From contig OY282383.1 of assembly GCA_958295855.1 (NCBI GenBank), positions 2,894,481 through 2,958,480 of the forward strand: 64,000 nucleotides of DNA, written 5' to 3'. Position 1 is the first letter of the stretch. Each line of letters starts with the position of its first letter. Position numbers and translations under genes: made by a program. The notes beneath the pieces are model-generated. The model had not been told where the DNA came from and searched no databases. It saw only the letters and a program-made list of their open reading frames with translations. This DNA comes from an uncultured Poribacteria bacterium. Its GTDB lineage: Bacteria; Poribacteria; WGA-4E; WGA-3G. Shown piece after piece: positions 50,644 to 59,127 of this stretch.

Positions 50644-51423
50644 ATGCGAGAAAAAATAGGCTCTGCCCCGACACTCGAAAGCAGCGCAGCTTGCAAGCGC
50701 ATATTGCAATATCCCTCCTCAGACGGTGAACCTATGGCAGAAACAGAAAGACATCGAAAAGCAATGACAGATGTCATCGATATCGCGGATGTGCATTTCC
50801 GGCACGTGCCGGATGTGCATGTGTCTGGTAATCTGCTCATCTATTATGAAGAGGGCAATCCCCGGAAAAGTGTCTCTCCAGATGTGTTCATGGTGCGCGG
50901 TGTCTCTAAAAAAGAGCTCCGGACGTATAAAACCTGGGAACAGCAACCAACCCTTGATTTTGTGTTGGAGTTTGCGAGCCCTAGCACCTTTGCGAGAGAC
51001 TTCAACGAGAAGAAGGCAATTTATGCGAAGATTCTAAAGGTTAAAGAGTATTACATCTATGACCCATACCATGAGATAAATCCGCATTTTGTCGGGTTCC
51101 GGCTTGTCGGTGAAGAATATCAAGCCATAGCGTTTGTGAATGGGCGGCTTCCCTCTGAAGTATTAGGTTTGGAGTTGGGTGAGCGTGATGGCGTGCTGAG
51201 ACTGTATAATCCTGTCACGGCGGAGTGGTTGTACCCGTCTCGGGAACGCCTGGACAAGGTGGAAGCCCGTGCGGAACAAGAATTCCGGGCACGGCAGGAT
51301 GCGGAATCCCGTGCGGAACAAGAATTCCGGGCACGGCAGGATGCGGAATCCCGTGCACAACACGCTGAAGCTGAACTCGCAAAGGTACGTGCAGCACTTA
51401 AACGCTTACAAGTTCCCGAGTAG
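50644..51423 (+). CDS. Uma2-family endonuclease-like protein, copy 2
   Basis: 259 residues. Same catalytic core as copy 1 with almost no substitutions. The coiled-coil end is lengthened by two 14-residue units (AEQEFRARQDAESR), encoded by two identical 42-bp repeats at 51271-51354. The TAG stop is the first base triplet of an element D copy (51421-51449). Confidence 0.87.
   Translation: MREKIGSAPTLESSAACKRILQYPSSDGEPMAETERHRKAMTDVIDIADVHFRHVPDVHVSGNLLIYYEEGNPRKSVSPDVFMVRGVSKKELRTYKTWEQQPTLDFVLEFASPSTFARDFNEKKAIYAKILKVKEYYIYDPYHEINPHFVGFRLVGEEYQAIAFVNGRLPSEVLGLELGERDGVLRLYNPVTAEWLYPSRERLDKVEARAEQEFRARQDAESRAEQEFRARQDAESRAQHAEAELAKVRAALKRLQVPE
51271..51354 (+). repeat. 42-bp tandem repeat, two copies, in Uma2 copy 2
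   Basis: Identical units GCGGAACAAGAATTCCGGGC and following bases at 51271 and 51313; absent from copies 1 and 3, three units in copy 4. Confidence 0.93.
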
Positions 51424-51449
51424 GGGCAGTGCCTTGTGCCTGCCCTTCC
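51421..51449. repeat. Element D after Uma2 copy 2
   Basis: TAGGGGCAGTGCCTTGTGCC then TGCCCTTCC; provides the stop codon. Also after copies 3 (56414-56443) and 4 (62299-62328). Confidence 0.8.
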
Positions 51450-51463
51450 CGAAAAGGAGATTA

Positions 51464-54400
51464 ATGATGAAAACTTGCAAATACCTCATGTCACAAACGA
51501 ACAGTTTGTGCTGTTATGGCATTATTTTAACACTCATCCTATTGGGATTTGGCACCGCAGCTGCGCAGCAGAATATCGCCCAACAGGCGTATGCCATCTT
51601 TCACCAAAACTGCCGCGACTGCCACTTTCCCGGTGGGGCCCACACCGAGGCGCTCGTCATTGAGTCCGCCGCAGCCTTGATTAACACAGGCACGGTTGTG
51701 CCGCGGAATCCGGATAATTCTGAGTTCTATAAACGCCTGCTTGGCCCTACCGAAAATGGCGCACAGATGCCTTCCGGACAACCCCCGCTGCCGCTCGAGG
51801 CGATTGAGACGATTCGACAATGGATTGCCGCAGGCGCGTCAAGTTGGGAAGTCCAACATGATGTTGACTTCATTACCACCGATGCAATGCTTACTGCCAT
51901 CCAGACGCATCTGGCAGAGCTCCCGTCGTTTGACCGGGAATTCGCACGCTATTTTACCCTCACACACCTCTATAATGCTGGCGAAAGCCCAGAAGCACTC
52001 AAGGCTTATCAGCTCGCGCTCTCCAAATTGGTAAACAGCCTCTCTTGGGAGAAGAATATTATCAATCCGGAGCCCATCGGCCCCGCCGAGACAATCTTCT
52101 ACATAGATCTGCGGGACTATGAATGGGATATAGACGAGAAGTGGACGCAGATTGAGCAGGTATATCCCTATAGCATCGAGTTCGACTCGGCAACCCAAGC
52201 GGGACTCCTTGAAAAACTAACACATCTGCGGCAAGAAATGTCCTGTGATGTGCCTTATGTCTCTGTCGACTGGTTTTTGGCGACTGCCTCACTGCCACCG
52301 CTGTATCATGACATTCTGGATTTGCCTGAAACCGACCGGCAGTTGGAAGAACGCCTTGGGGTGGATGTGGCGAGCAATCTCCAGAGTGCACCGGGGAAGC
52401 GCGTCTGGCGTGCAGGTTTCAATGACTCTGGCGTGTCGGATAACAACCGGGTTGTGGAACGGCACACCTCAAGCTATGGGGCCTATTGGAAATCCTACGA
52501 CTTCGCTGGGAATGTAGGAACGCAGAACGTCTTCCTACACCCGTTGTCTTTCGAACATGATGGGGGTGAGATTGTCTTCAATCTGCCCAACGGGTTGCAG
52601 GCATACTATATCTCGGATGGGTTGGGGAATCGGATAGATGTTGCGCCGATAGACATCGTTTTCGACCCTGTGGCAAACTCCGCCGTGCACAATGGGCTGT
52701 CGTGTATTGGGTGCCACACCGAAGGGATGAAGACCTTTGAAGATAAAGATAGTGTTCGTTCGGTGATTGAGCAGATAGCGAACCCGGGGTTTGACAGAGA
52801 ACAAGCGTTGCGGCTGTATGTGGAACAAGCCACGATGGATGAGCTAGTGCGCGAGGATACGCAACGCTACCGGAAAGCACTTGAAGCGACAGGGGGTGTG
52901 TTTGGTGGAATTGAGCCGGTGAGTCGCTTCCACGAGGCGTTTCAAGACCCTCTTGATGCGGCGCACGCTGCTGCCGCTGTCGGTTGGGAAACCGAGGCGT
53001 TTCTGCAACAGATTAATGAGAAGTCCAGTTTACAAAACTTAGGCTTGGCGGGGCTGCCAAAGGGCGGTAATGTGCAACGGGATGCTTGGACATCTGACTT
53101 TAGCAAAATCGTCTCTGCACTGCATTCCGACGAGCCCACCGTCATTCCTCCACCGCCACCCCCGCCGCGGGGCACTGTTTACATCCGCGATGCGAACCTG
53201 CGTTCGGCAATAGCATCGGCACTCGGTATAGCCCCCGGTGCAGCGATTACAGTAGAAGACATGGCAAGGTTGACGCGGCTTGTTGCGGATGAGGCTGGCA
53301 TCCGCGATTTGACTGGGCTTGAGGCGGCAACAAAACTGGAACGGATAGAATTACGACACAATGCTATCTCCGACCTCTCCCCGTTGGCGGGATTAACGCT
53401 CCTGAATAATATCAAACTCCGCGGCAATGACATAACCGATGTGTCACCGCTCGCGCGCTTAACCAACGTGGACTGGTTGGGGCTTGAGGAAAACGACATC
53501 ACCGATTTATCCCCGTTGGAGGAACTAACAAAATTGAACGGGATAGGGATTTCTGGCAATCCTATCTCGGATGTGTCACCCCTTGCGAGTCTCCTCAGCC
53601 TGGAACGCATAGACGCTTGGCGCACTGCTATTTCAGACTTTTCCCCATTAGCAAAGTTATCCCAACTGAGATGGATAGAATTTGGCAACGATAAATCAAT
53701 ATCGGAGCTTCCGTCTCTGAAGGGATTAAAAGCACTGAGACGGCTGGACCTTCAGGACACCAGTATCTCCGACTTCTCCGGGCTGGCGGAATTAACACAG
53801 TTGGAATGGTTATCCTTAGTGAATAACTTGATATCGGATGTGTCGCCACTCAGAGATCTAAAAGGTTTGGAACATCTGAATCTTGATGCTAACGTTATCT
53901 CCGACGTGTCGCCGCTTGCGAAGTTAACGCGGTTGGAAGTGCTGTATCTTGAGAACAACGTCATATCAGACGTATCGCCGCTTGCGGGATTAAGCAACTT
54001 AGAACGACTGGACCTTCGCAACAATGCCATCTCCGACTTTTCGCCTTTAGAAGGATTACCTGATAAGACATCCATCCGGATGGAGGGCAATCCAGATCCA
54101 GGTTTCTCTACAGGCGGTCCGAAAATAACAGGACCGTGGTTATGGATAATTGTACCGACAGGTGGCAGGTCCGGGGCAGATGCGGCTGCTTCCAAGATAG
54201 ATTTCCTGGCACAAATGAGTGATGGTGCTGTAACGGAGTTGAAAATTGCTACCAACGGGGCGATAGAGGGAAACCTCGTCGGGGACAAAGCATGGACAGT
54301 TGGCAAAATATCCTCGACAGGAGGCAATAATCTCAATGACATGGCAAACGCTACAGGCTTGGGAGCAGGCGAGGTAAATGATCATGTTGCCTACGGTCAG

Positions 54401-55705
54401 GTCGCCTTAGATTCACCACGGGAGCAGGACACGACGATGCTTGTCGGGAGCGATGATGCAGTCAAAGTCTGGCTTAACGGTGAGTTGGTTCACTACAATC
54501 CTGTGAACCGGGGCGCAGATGATTACCAAGATCGGTTCCCTGTCACCCTTAAGCAGGGAACAAACATCTTGTTGGTTGCTGTTTACCAGACCGGAGGCGG
54601 GTGGAGCGGCTTTTTTGGGTTTGCACCCGATGCCGAATATACGGTATTACCTCTTGGGACCAGATTCACCTTGTCCACAGAGACGACACAGGTTGAGGTT
54701 GGCGATACCTTCACCCTCCATCTCAGCGCAGCAGATGTCACTGATTTGGCAGGATGGCAAACTGATATTGTGTTTGACCCGGCTATACTTGAAGCGAATA
54801 GCATGAGCGAGGGCGATTTTCTAGAGCCGGGTAACGGACAAACCTTCTTTCAGAAAGGCACCATGAATAACGAGAGGGGTAGAATTACCGGTTTAAGCTC
54901 AGCACGCATCTCCGAAGGTGGAGTCAGCGGTGAAGGCACGCTGCTGTCGGTAACATTCACGGCGCAAGCTGCCGGAAAAACTCGCTTGTTGCTGCGTAAC
55001 TTTCAAGCAGGTTCCAGTACCGGTGAGACAATCCCTGCTACGCCGCCGGAGATTATCATTGTTGTGTCGGGGGAGGCACCCGCCTATCCAAAGTGGGATG
55101 TGAATACCGATGGCGTTGTGAACATCCTGGATTTGGTGATGGTTGCTTCAAAACTCGGACATCAGGGGGAAAATGACGCAGATGTCAACGGGGATGGCAT
55201 TGTGAATATCCTCGACCTCGTCAAAGTGGCGGGGGAACTCGGAAACCATGATGCCGCTGCACCCTCCGCAGCGCAGGGCATGCTGGAAGGCACTCCGACG
55301 CGCGCAGCAGTCCACCAGTGGCTGACACAAGCACGGCACTTACCCCTCACCGATGCCACCGTGCAACGGGGCATCCGTTTCTTGGAACAACTCTTGGCCG
55401 CATTAACCCCGAAAGAGACGGCACTGTTACCCAACTACCCGAATCCATTCAACCCAGAGACGTGGATACCTTACCACCTCGCTGAACCTGTAGATGTGAC
55501 GTTGACTATCTATGCGGCGAGTGGTGTACGGGTGCGGACGTTGGCGTTGGGGCATCAGGCAACAGGGCGCTATCAGCACCGAAGCCGTGCGGCGTATTGG
55601 GATGGGAAAAACGAAGTGGGAGAGGCTGTGGCGAGTGGTGTCTATTTTTACACACTGTCTGCAGGCGATTTCACGGCGACCGGTAAGATGTTGATAAGGA
55701 AGTAA
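51464..55705 (+). CDS. Giant exported cytochrome c / LRR / cohesin / dockerin protein
   Basis: 1413 residues from ATG 51464 (AAAAGGAGA upstream; frame continues upstream inside Uma2 but without a start signal). Signal peptide to about 35 (GIILTLILLGFGTAAAQ). Haem c motifs CRDCH (50-54) and CIGCH (414-418) lie in a 560-residue region otherwise unlike simple cytochromes, partly similar to planctomycete-type cytochrome domains (GAQMPSGQPPLPLEAIETIRQWI). LRRs span about 570-880, the GPWLWIIVPT beta-sandwich about 890-1060, a cohesin-like domain about 1065-1200 (VEVGDTFTLHLSAADVTDLAGWQTDIVFDP), a dockerin pair about 1213-1265, and the common sorting tail. A second, incomplete copy begins at 62342. 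Confidence 0.88.
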   Translation: MMKTCKYLMSQTNSLCCYGIILTLILLGFGTAAAQQNIAQQAYAIFHQNCRDCHFPGGAHTEALVIESAAALINTGTVVPRNPDNSEFYKRLLGPTENGAQMPSGQPPLPLEAIETIRQWIAAGASSWEVQHDVDFITTDAMLTAIQTHLAELPSFDREFARYFTLTHLYNAGESPEALKAYQLALSKLVNSLSWEKNIINPEPIGPAETIFYIDLRDYEWDIDEKWTQIEQVYPYSIEFDSATQAGLLEKLTHLRQEMSCDVPYVSVDWFLATASLPPLYHDILDLPETDRQLEERLGVDVASNLQSAPGKRVWRAGFNDSGVSDNNRVVERHTSSYGAYWKSYDFAGNVGTQNVFLHPLSFEHDGGEIVFNLPNGLQAYYISDGLGNRIDVAPIDIVFDPVANSAVHNGLSCIGCHTEGMKTFEDKDSVRSVIEQIANPGFDREQALRLYVEQATMDELVREDTQRYRKALEATGGVFGGIEPVSRFHEAFQDPLDAAHAAAAVGWETEAFLQQINEKSSLQNLGLAGLPKGGNVQRDAWTSDFSKIVSALHSDEPTVIPPPPPPPRGTVYIRDANLRSAIASALGIAPGAAITVEDMARLTRLVADEAGIRDLTGLEAATKLERIELRHNAISDLSPLAGLTLLNNIKLRGNDITDVSPLARLTNVDWLGLEENDITDLSPLEELTKLNGIGISGNPISDVSPLASLLSLERIDAWRTAISDFSPLAKLSQLRWIEFGNDKSISELPSLKGLKALRRLDLQDTSISDFSGLAELTQLEWLSLVNNLISDVSPLRDLKGLEHLNLDANVISDVSPLAKLTRLEVLYLENNVISDVSPLAGLSNLERLDLRNNAISDFSPLEGLPDKTSIRMEGNPDPGFSTGGPKITGPWLWIIVPTGGRSGADAAASKIDFLAQMSDGAVTELKIATNGAIEGNLVGDKAWTVGKISSTGGNNLNDMANATGLGAGEVNDHVAYGQVALDSPREQDTTMLVGSDDAVKVWLNGELVHYNPVNRGADDYQDRFPVTLKQGTNILLVAVYQTGGGWSGFFGFAPDAEYTVLPLGTRFTLSTETTQVEVGDTFTLHLSAADVTDLAGWQTDIVFDPAILEANSMSEGDFLEPGNGQTFFQKGTMNNERGRITGLSSARISEGGVSGEGTLLSVTFTAQAAGKTRLLLRNFQAGSSTGETIPATPPEIIIVVSGEAPAYPKWDVNTDGVVNILDLVMVASKLGHQGENDADVNGDGIVNILDLVKVAGELGNHDAAAPSAAQGMLEGTPTRAAVHQWLTQARHLPLTDATVQRGIRFLEQLLAALTPKETALLPNYPNPFNPETWIPYHLAEPVDVTLTIYAASGVRVRTLALGHQATGRYQHRSRAAYWDGKNEVGEAVASGVYFYTLSAGDFTATGKMLIRK

Positions 55706-55720
55706 AAAGGAGATAGCACG

Positions 55721-56416
55721 ATGCGAGAAAAAATAGGCTCTGCCCCGACACTCGAAAGCAGCGCAGCTTGCAAGCGCATATTGCAATATCCCTCCTCAGA
55801 CGGTGAACCTATGGCAGAAACAGAAAGACATCGAAAAGCAATGACAGATGTCATCGATATCGTGGATGGGCATTTCCGGCACGTGCCGGATGTGCATGTG
55901 TCTGGCAATCTGCTCATCTATTATGAAGAGGGCAATCCCCGGAAAAGTGTCTCTCCAGATGTGTTCATGGTGCGCGGTGTCTCTAAAAAAGAGCTCCGGA
56001 CGTATAAAACCTGGGAACAGCAACCAACCCTTGATTTTGTGTTGGAGTTTGCGAGCCCTAGCACCTTTGCGAGAGACTTCAACGAGAAGAAGGCAATTTA
56101 TGCGAAGATTCTAAAGGTCAAAGAGTATTACATCTATGACCCATACCATGAGATAAATCCGCATTTTGTCGGGTTCCGGCTTGTCGGTGAAGAATATCAA
56201 GCCATAGCGTTTGTAAACGGGCGGCTTCCCTCTGAAGTATTAGGTTTGGAGTTGGGTGAGCGTGATGGCGTGCTGAGACTGTATAATCCTGTCACGGCGG
56301 AGTGGTTGTACCCGTCTCGAGAACGCCTGGACAAGGTGGAAGCCCGTGCGGAACACGCTGAAGCTGAACTCGCAAAGGTACGTGCAGCACTTAAACGCTT
56401 ACAAGTTTCCGAGTAG
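55721..56416 (+). CDS. Uma2-family endonuclease-like protein, copy 3
   Basis: 231 residues, 15 bases after the giant gene's stop, ribosome site AAAAGGAGATAG. The sequence equals copy 1 at protein level apart from the second residue, and lacks the 42-bp units. The stop TAG is again inside element D (56414-56443). Confidence 0.87.
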   Translation: MREKIGSAPTLESSAACKRILQYPSSDGEPMAETERHRKAMTDVIDIVDGHFRHVPDVHVSGNLLIYYEEGNPRKSVSPDVFMVRGVSKKELRTYKTWEQQPTLDFVLEFASPSTFARDFNEKKAIYAKILKVKEYYIYDPYHEINPHFVGFRLVGEEYQAIAFVNGRLPSEVLGLELGERDGVLRLYNPVTAEWLYPSRERLDKVEARAEHAEAELAKVRAALKRLQVSE

Positions 56417-56456
56417 GGGCAGTGCCTTGTGCCTGCCCTTCCCGAAAAGGGGATTG

Positions 56457-56624
56457 ATGATGAAAACTTGCAAATACCTCCTGTTAGATTGTGCCCCGCC
56501 CGATTTAGAGAAAAATTGCGTGTCGCACAAGAGGAAACCCGCATGCCACACCGAAGGGAAATCCGAGAAAGCCGCGACGTGCCTTCAGACAAACAACACC
56601 TGCATTAAAAGCGCAGCGCGCTGA
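56457..56624 (+). pseudogene. Relic start of a haem/LRR-type gene, second example
   Basis: MMKTCKY start with AAAAGGGGAT, then the junction repeat as at 48161-48328 (LLLDCAPPDLEKNCVSHKRK); ends with the same AKSAAR-like tail. Only the first 8 codons match the intact genes. Confidence 0.5.
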
Positions 56625-56646
56625 TATGACGAGGAGACAAAATCAG

Positions 56647-58839
56647 ATGCAACTTACGAAAAGGGTATGCACCCCCGCTTTGCTGGGGAACCTACCCTCT
56701 ACAAAACAGATATTCGTTTGCACGCTCACACTCTGGGCGGTGCTTTTCTTAATGCCTTTGGACACACCGGCACAAACCGTAAATATCCCCGACGCGAACC
56801 TGCGCGCTGCCATTACAGAGGCACTTGACAAAGCACAGGGTGCCACGATTACAGCGGCTGATATGGCGACGTTAACCCGCCTTGAGGCACATGACAGAGG
56901 CATTCGCGATTTGACAGGGCTGGAGGCTGCGACACATCTGGAAGAGGTAAGGCTTAACGACAATTTGATCTCCGACTTGTCGCCACTCGCGGCATTGATG
57001 AGACTCAGTGTCATTGAGTTCAGACATAACGAGATAACGGATTTATCCCCAGTCGCCGGATTAATCAACTTGAGATGGCTAGTTGTTCCACATAACTTGA
57101 TAGACGATCTCTCACCTGTTGAAGATTTAATCAATTTGGAAGGATTAGAGATTTCGCATAACGTTATATCTGACTTATCGCCACTCGCAGGTTTGATAAA
57201 ACTTCATGCGATATGGATGAGCGAGAACCTGCCAGCCGACCTGTCGCCCCTGACAGGATTAATCAACTTGAAAGATTTCCACTCCTGGGGCACGGCTATA
57301 TCAAACCTTGCACCGCTTGCGAAATTGCCAAAACTGACAAAGATAGATATTTGCGGTGGTGAACTATCAGATCTCTCCGCTTTGGAAGGGTTAACGGGCT
57401 TAAAAGAACTCTATCTCGTAGGCAACGAAATCACGGACATCTCTCCGTTGGCGAGTTTAACAGGGTTGACCCGTCTGAAGCTTGAACATAACGAGGTATC
57501 GGATGTATCGCCGCTGGCAGGGCTTACCAACTTGACATGGATAGAACTGCAGGACAATGCAATATCCGACTTTTCGCCTTTGGCTGTGTTTCCTGAGCAT
57601 GTATTTATCAACCTAAACAACAACCCCGCACCAATACCCACACGCGATGCGCGGAAAATAGAGGGCCCGTGGCTGTGGGTTATAGTATCGACAGAAGGAA
57701 AGTCTGGTTCAAGTGCCGCTGCTTCCGGAACAGATTTTCTGCAGCATAGCAGTGGGGGTGCTGTAACAGAGTTAGAGATTGCGACTCAGGGGGCGACAGA
57801 GGGAGACCGCGTTGGAAATAAAGTCTGGACAGTCGGCACACTCTCCCGAAGAGGGGGCAATAACATCAATGAACTGGTGAACGCTACGGGCTTGGGAATA
57901 GGTGATATAAATCATCATGTGGCTTATGGTTTGGTTACCCTGGACGCACCCCGGCAGCAGCATACAAAGATGTTTGTTGGCAGCGGTGATGCTGTTAAGG
58001 TCTGGCTCAACGGCGAGTTAGTCCACGACAACCCGATAGACCGGGATGCTGAGGGTTATCAAGAAAATTTCGGTGTCACGTTAGAACAAGGAACAAATAT
58101 TTTGTTGGTTGCTGTTTATGAGGGCGAAGGCTGGTGGGGTGGCTTTTTTGGGTTTGACGCTGGCACAGACTATACGGTGCTCCTGCCGGATACCCCAACA
58201 ATTAGGGTAGAACAGCCGCGTATGGCAGATGTGAACGCAGACGGAGAGGTGAGCATTCTGGATCTGCTTCTGGTCGCACGCGACCTTGGAAGAATCAAGC
58301 TTCTTAACTCGCGAACAGATATAAACGGCGATGGGAAGGTCAGCATCTTGGATCTTACCCTTGTAGCCCAAAGTATGGACTCAACAACAGGTGCTGCCGC
58401 CCCCGCCTCACTTGCGATGAACGCCCGGATTTCTCCAACAATGATACACGCATGGATAGCACAAGCACAGGCTGAAAATGACGGTTCGCTTGCTGTCCAA
58501 CAGGGCATCGCAAATCTCAAACGCCTTTTAGCGACGATGATCCCTGAAAGGACAACGTTGCTTGTAAATTATCCGAATCCCTTCAACCCCGAGACATGGA
58601 TACCGTATCAACTTGCAAGAGAGTCCATTGTGAAGATTCACATCTATGCAGCGACTGGTGCTTTGGTTCGGACGTTAGATGTGGGGCATCAGCCTGCAGG
58701 ACTATACCAGCAGCGAAGCCGTGCTGCGTATTGGGATGGGAAAAATGAAATTGGTGAACCTGTTGCGAGTGGTGTCTATTTCTATACACTGACCGCAGGC
58801 GATTTCACAGCGACGCGCAAAATGCTAATCCGGAAGTAG
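56647..58839 (+). CDS. Secreted LRR protein with dockerin and sorting tail, LRR copy 2 (mosaic)
   Basis: 730 residues from ATG 56647 (GAGGAGACAAAATCAG upstream). The signal peptide n-region contains RVCTPALLGNLPS, encoded by element A (56662-56698), which copy 1 lacks. LRRs about 45-345, nearly identical to copy 1 up to about residue 280. The beta-sandwich (GPWLWVIVSTEGKSG) and dockerin pair (DVNADGEVSILDL, DINGDGKVSILDL) are distinct. The last 140 or so residues (ARESIVKIHIYAATGALVRTL) match copy 3 rather than copy 1. So it is a mosaic of its neighbours. Confidence 0.88.
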   Translation: MQLTKRVCTPALLGNLPSTKQIFVCTLTLWAVLFLMPLDTPAQTVNIPDANLRAAITEALDKAQGATITAADMATLTRLEAHDRGIRDLTGLEAATHLEEVRLNDNLISDLSPLAALMRLSVIEFRHNEITDLSPVAGLINLRWLVVPHNLIDDLSPVEDLINLEGLEISHNVISDLSPLAGLIKLHAIWMSENLPADLSPLTGLINLKDFHSWGTAISNLAPLAKLPKLTKIDICGGELSDLSALEGLTGLKELYLVGNEITDISPLASLTGLTRLKLEHNEVSDVSPLAGLTNLTWIELQDNAISDFSPLAVFPEHVFINLNNNPAPIPTRDARKIEGPWLWVIVSTEGKSGSSAAASGTDFLQHSSGGAVTELEIATQGATEGDRVGNKVWTVGTLSRRGGNNINELVNATGLGIGDINHHVAYGLVTLDAPRQQHTKMFVGSGDAVKVWLNGELVHDNPIDRDAEGYQENFGVTLEQGTNILLVAVYEGEGWWGGFFGFDAGTDYTVLLPDTPTIRVEQPRMADVNADGEVSILDLLLVARDLGRIKLLNSRTDINGDGKVSILDLTLVAQSMDSTTGAAAPASLAMNARISPTMIHAWIAQAQAENDGSLAVQQGIANLKRLLATMIPERTTLLVNYPNPFNPETWIPYQLARESIVKIHIYAATGALVRTLDVGHQPAGLYQQRSRAAYWDGKNEIGEPVASGVYFYTLTAGDFTATRKMLIRK
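56662..56698. repeat. Element A in the signal-peptide n-region
   Basis: AGGGTATGCA-CCCCCGC-TTT-GCTGGGG-AACCTACCCT; encodes RVCTPALLGNLPS. Confidence 0.85.
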
Positions 58840-59127
58840 ACGCAAATGAACCCATCAGATTTAATGAAAAGGAGATGTATTGATGAAAACTTGCAAATAC
58901 CTCCTGTTAGATTGTGCCCCGCCCGATTTAGAGAAAAATTGCGTGTAGCACAAAAGGAAACCCACATGCCAGATCTAGGGGAAATCCGAGAAAGCCGCGA
59001 TGTGCAGTGTACTTGCGGCGTATTCGCCCATAAGCGACGTGCATTCGCCCATAAGCAACGTGCATTCAGACAAACAACACCTGCATTAAAAGCGCAGCAC
59101 GCTGATATGACGAGGGGACAAAATCAG
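58840..59127. other. Intergenic region with relic gene start and junction repeat
   Basis: ATG 58883 with AAAAGGAGAT opens a 21-codon frame (MKTCKYLLLDCAPPDLEKNCV) that ends at 58948; then the junction repeat, and two direct copies of GCATTCGCCCATAAGC-type sequence (59019-59060). No intact gene. Leader of the next LRR gene. Confidence 0.55.

Noticed and set aside
51269..51463. Upstream extension of the giant cytochrome/LRR gene
   Set aside because: It overlaps Uma2 copy 2 in another frame; signal peptide and ribosome site place the start at 51464.
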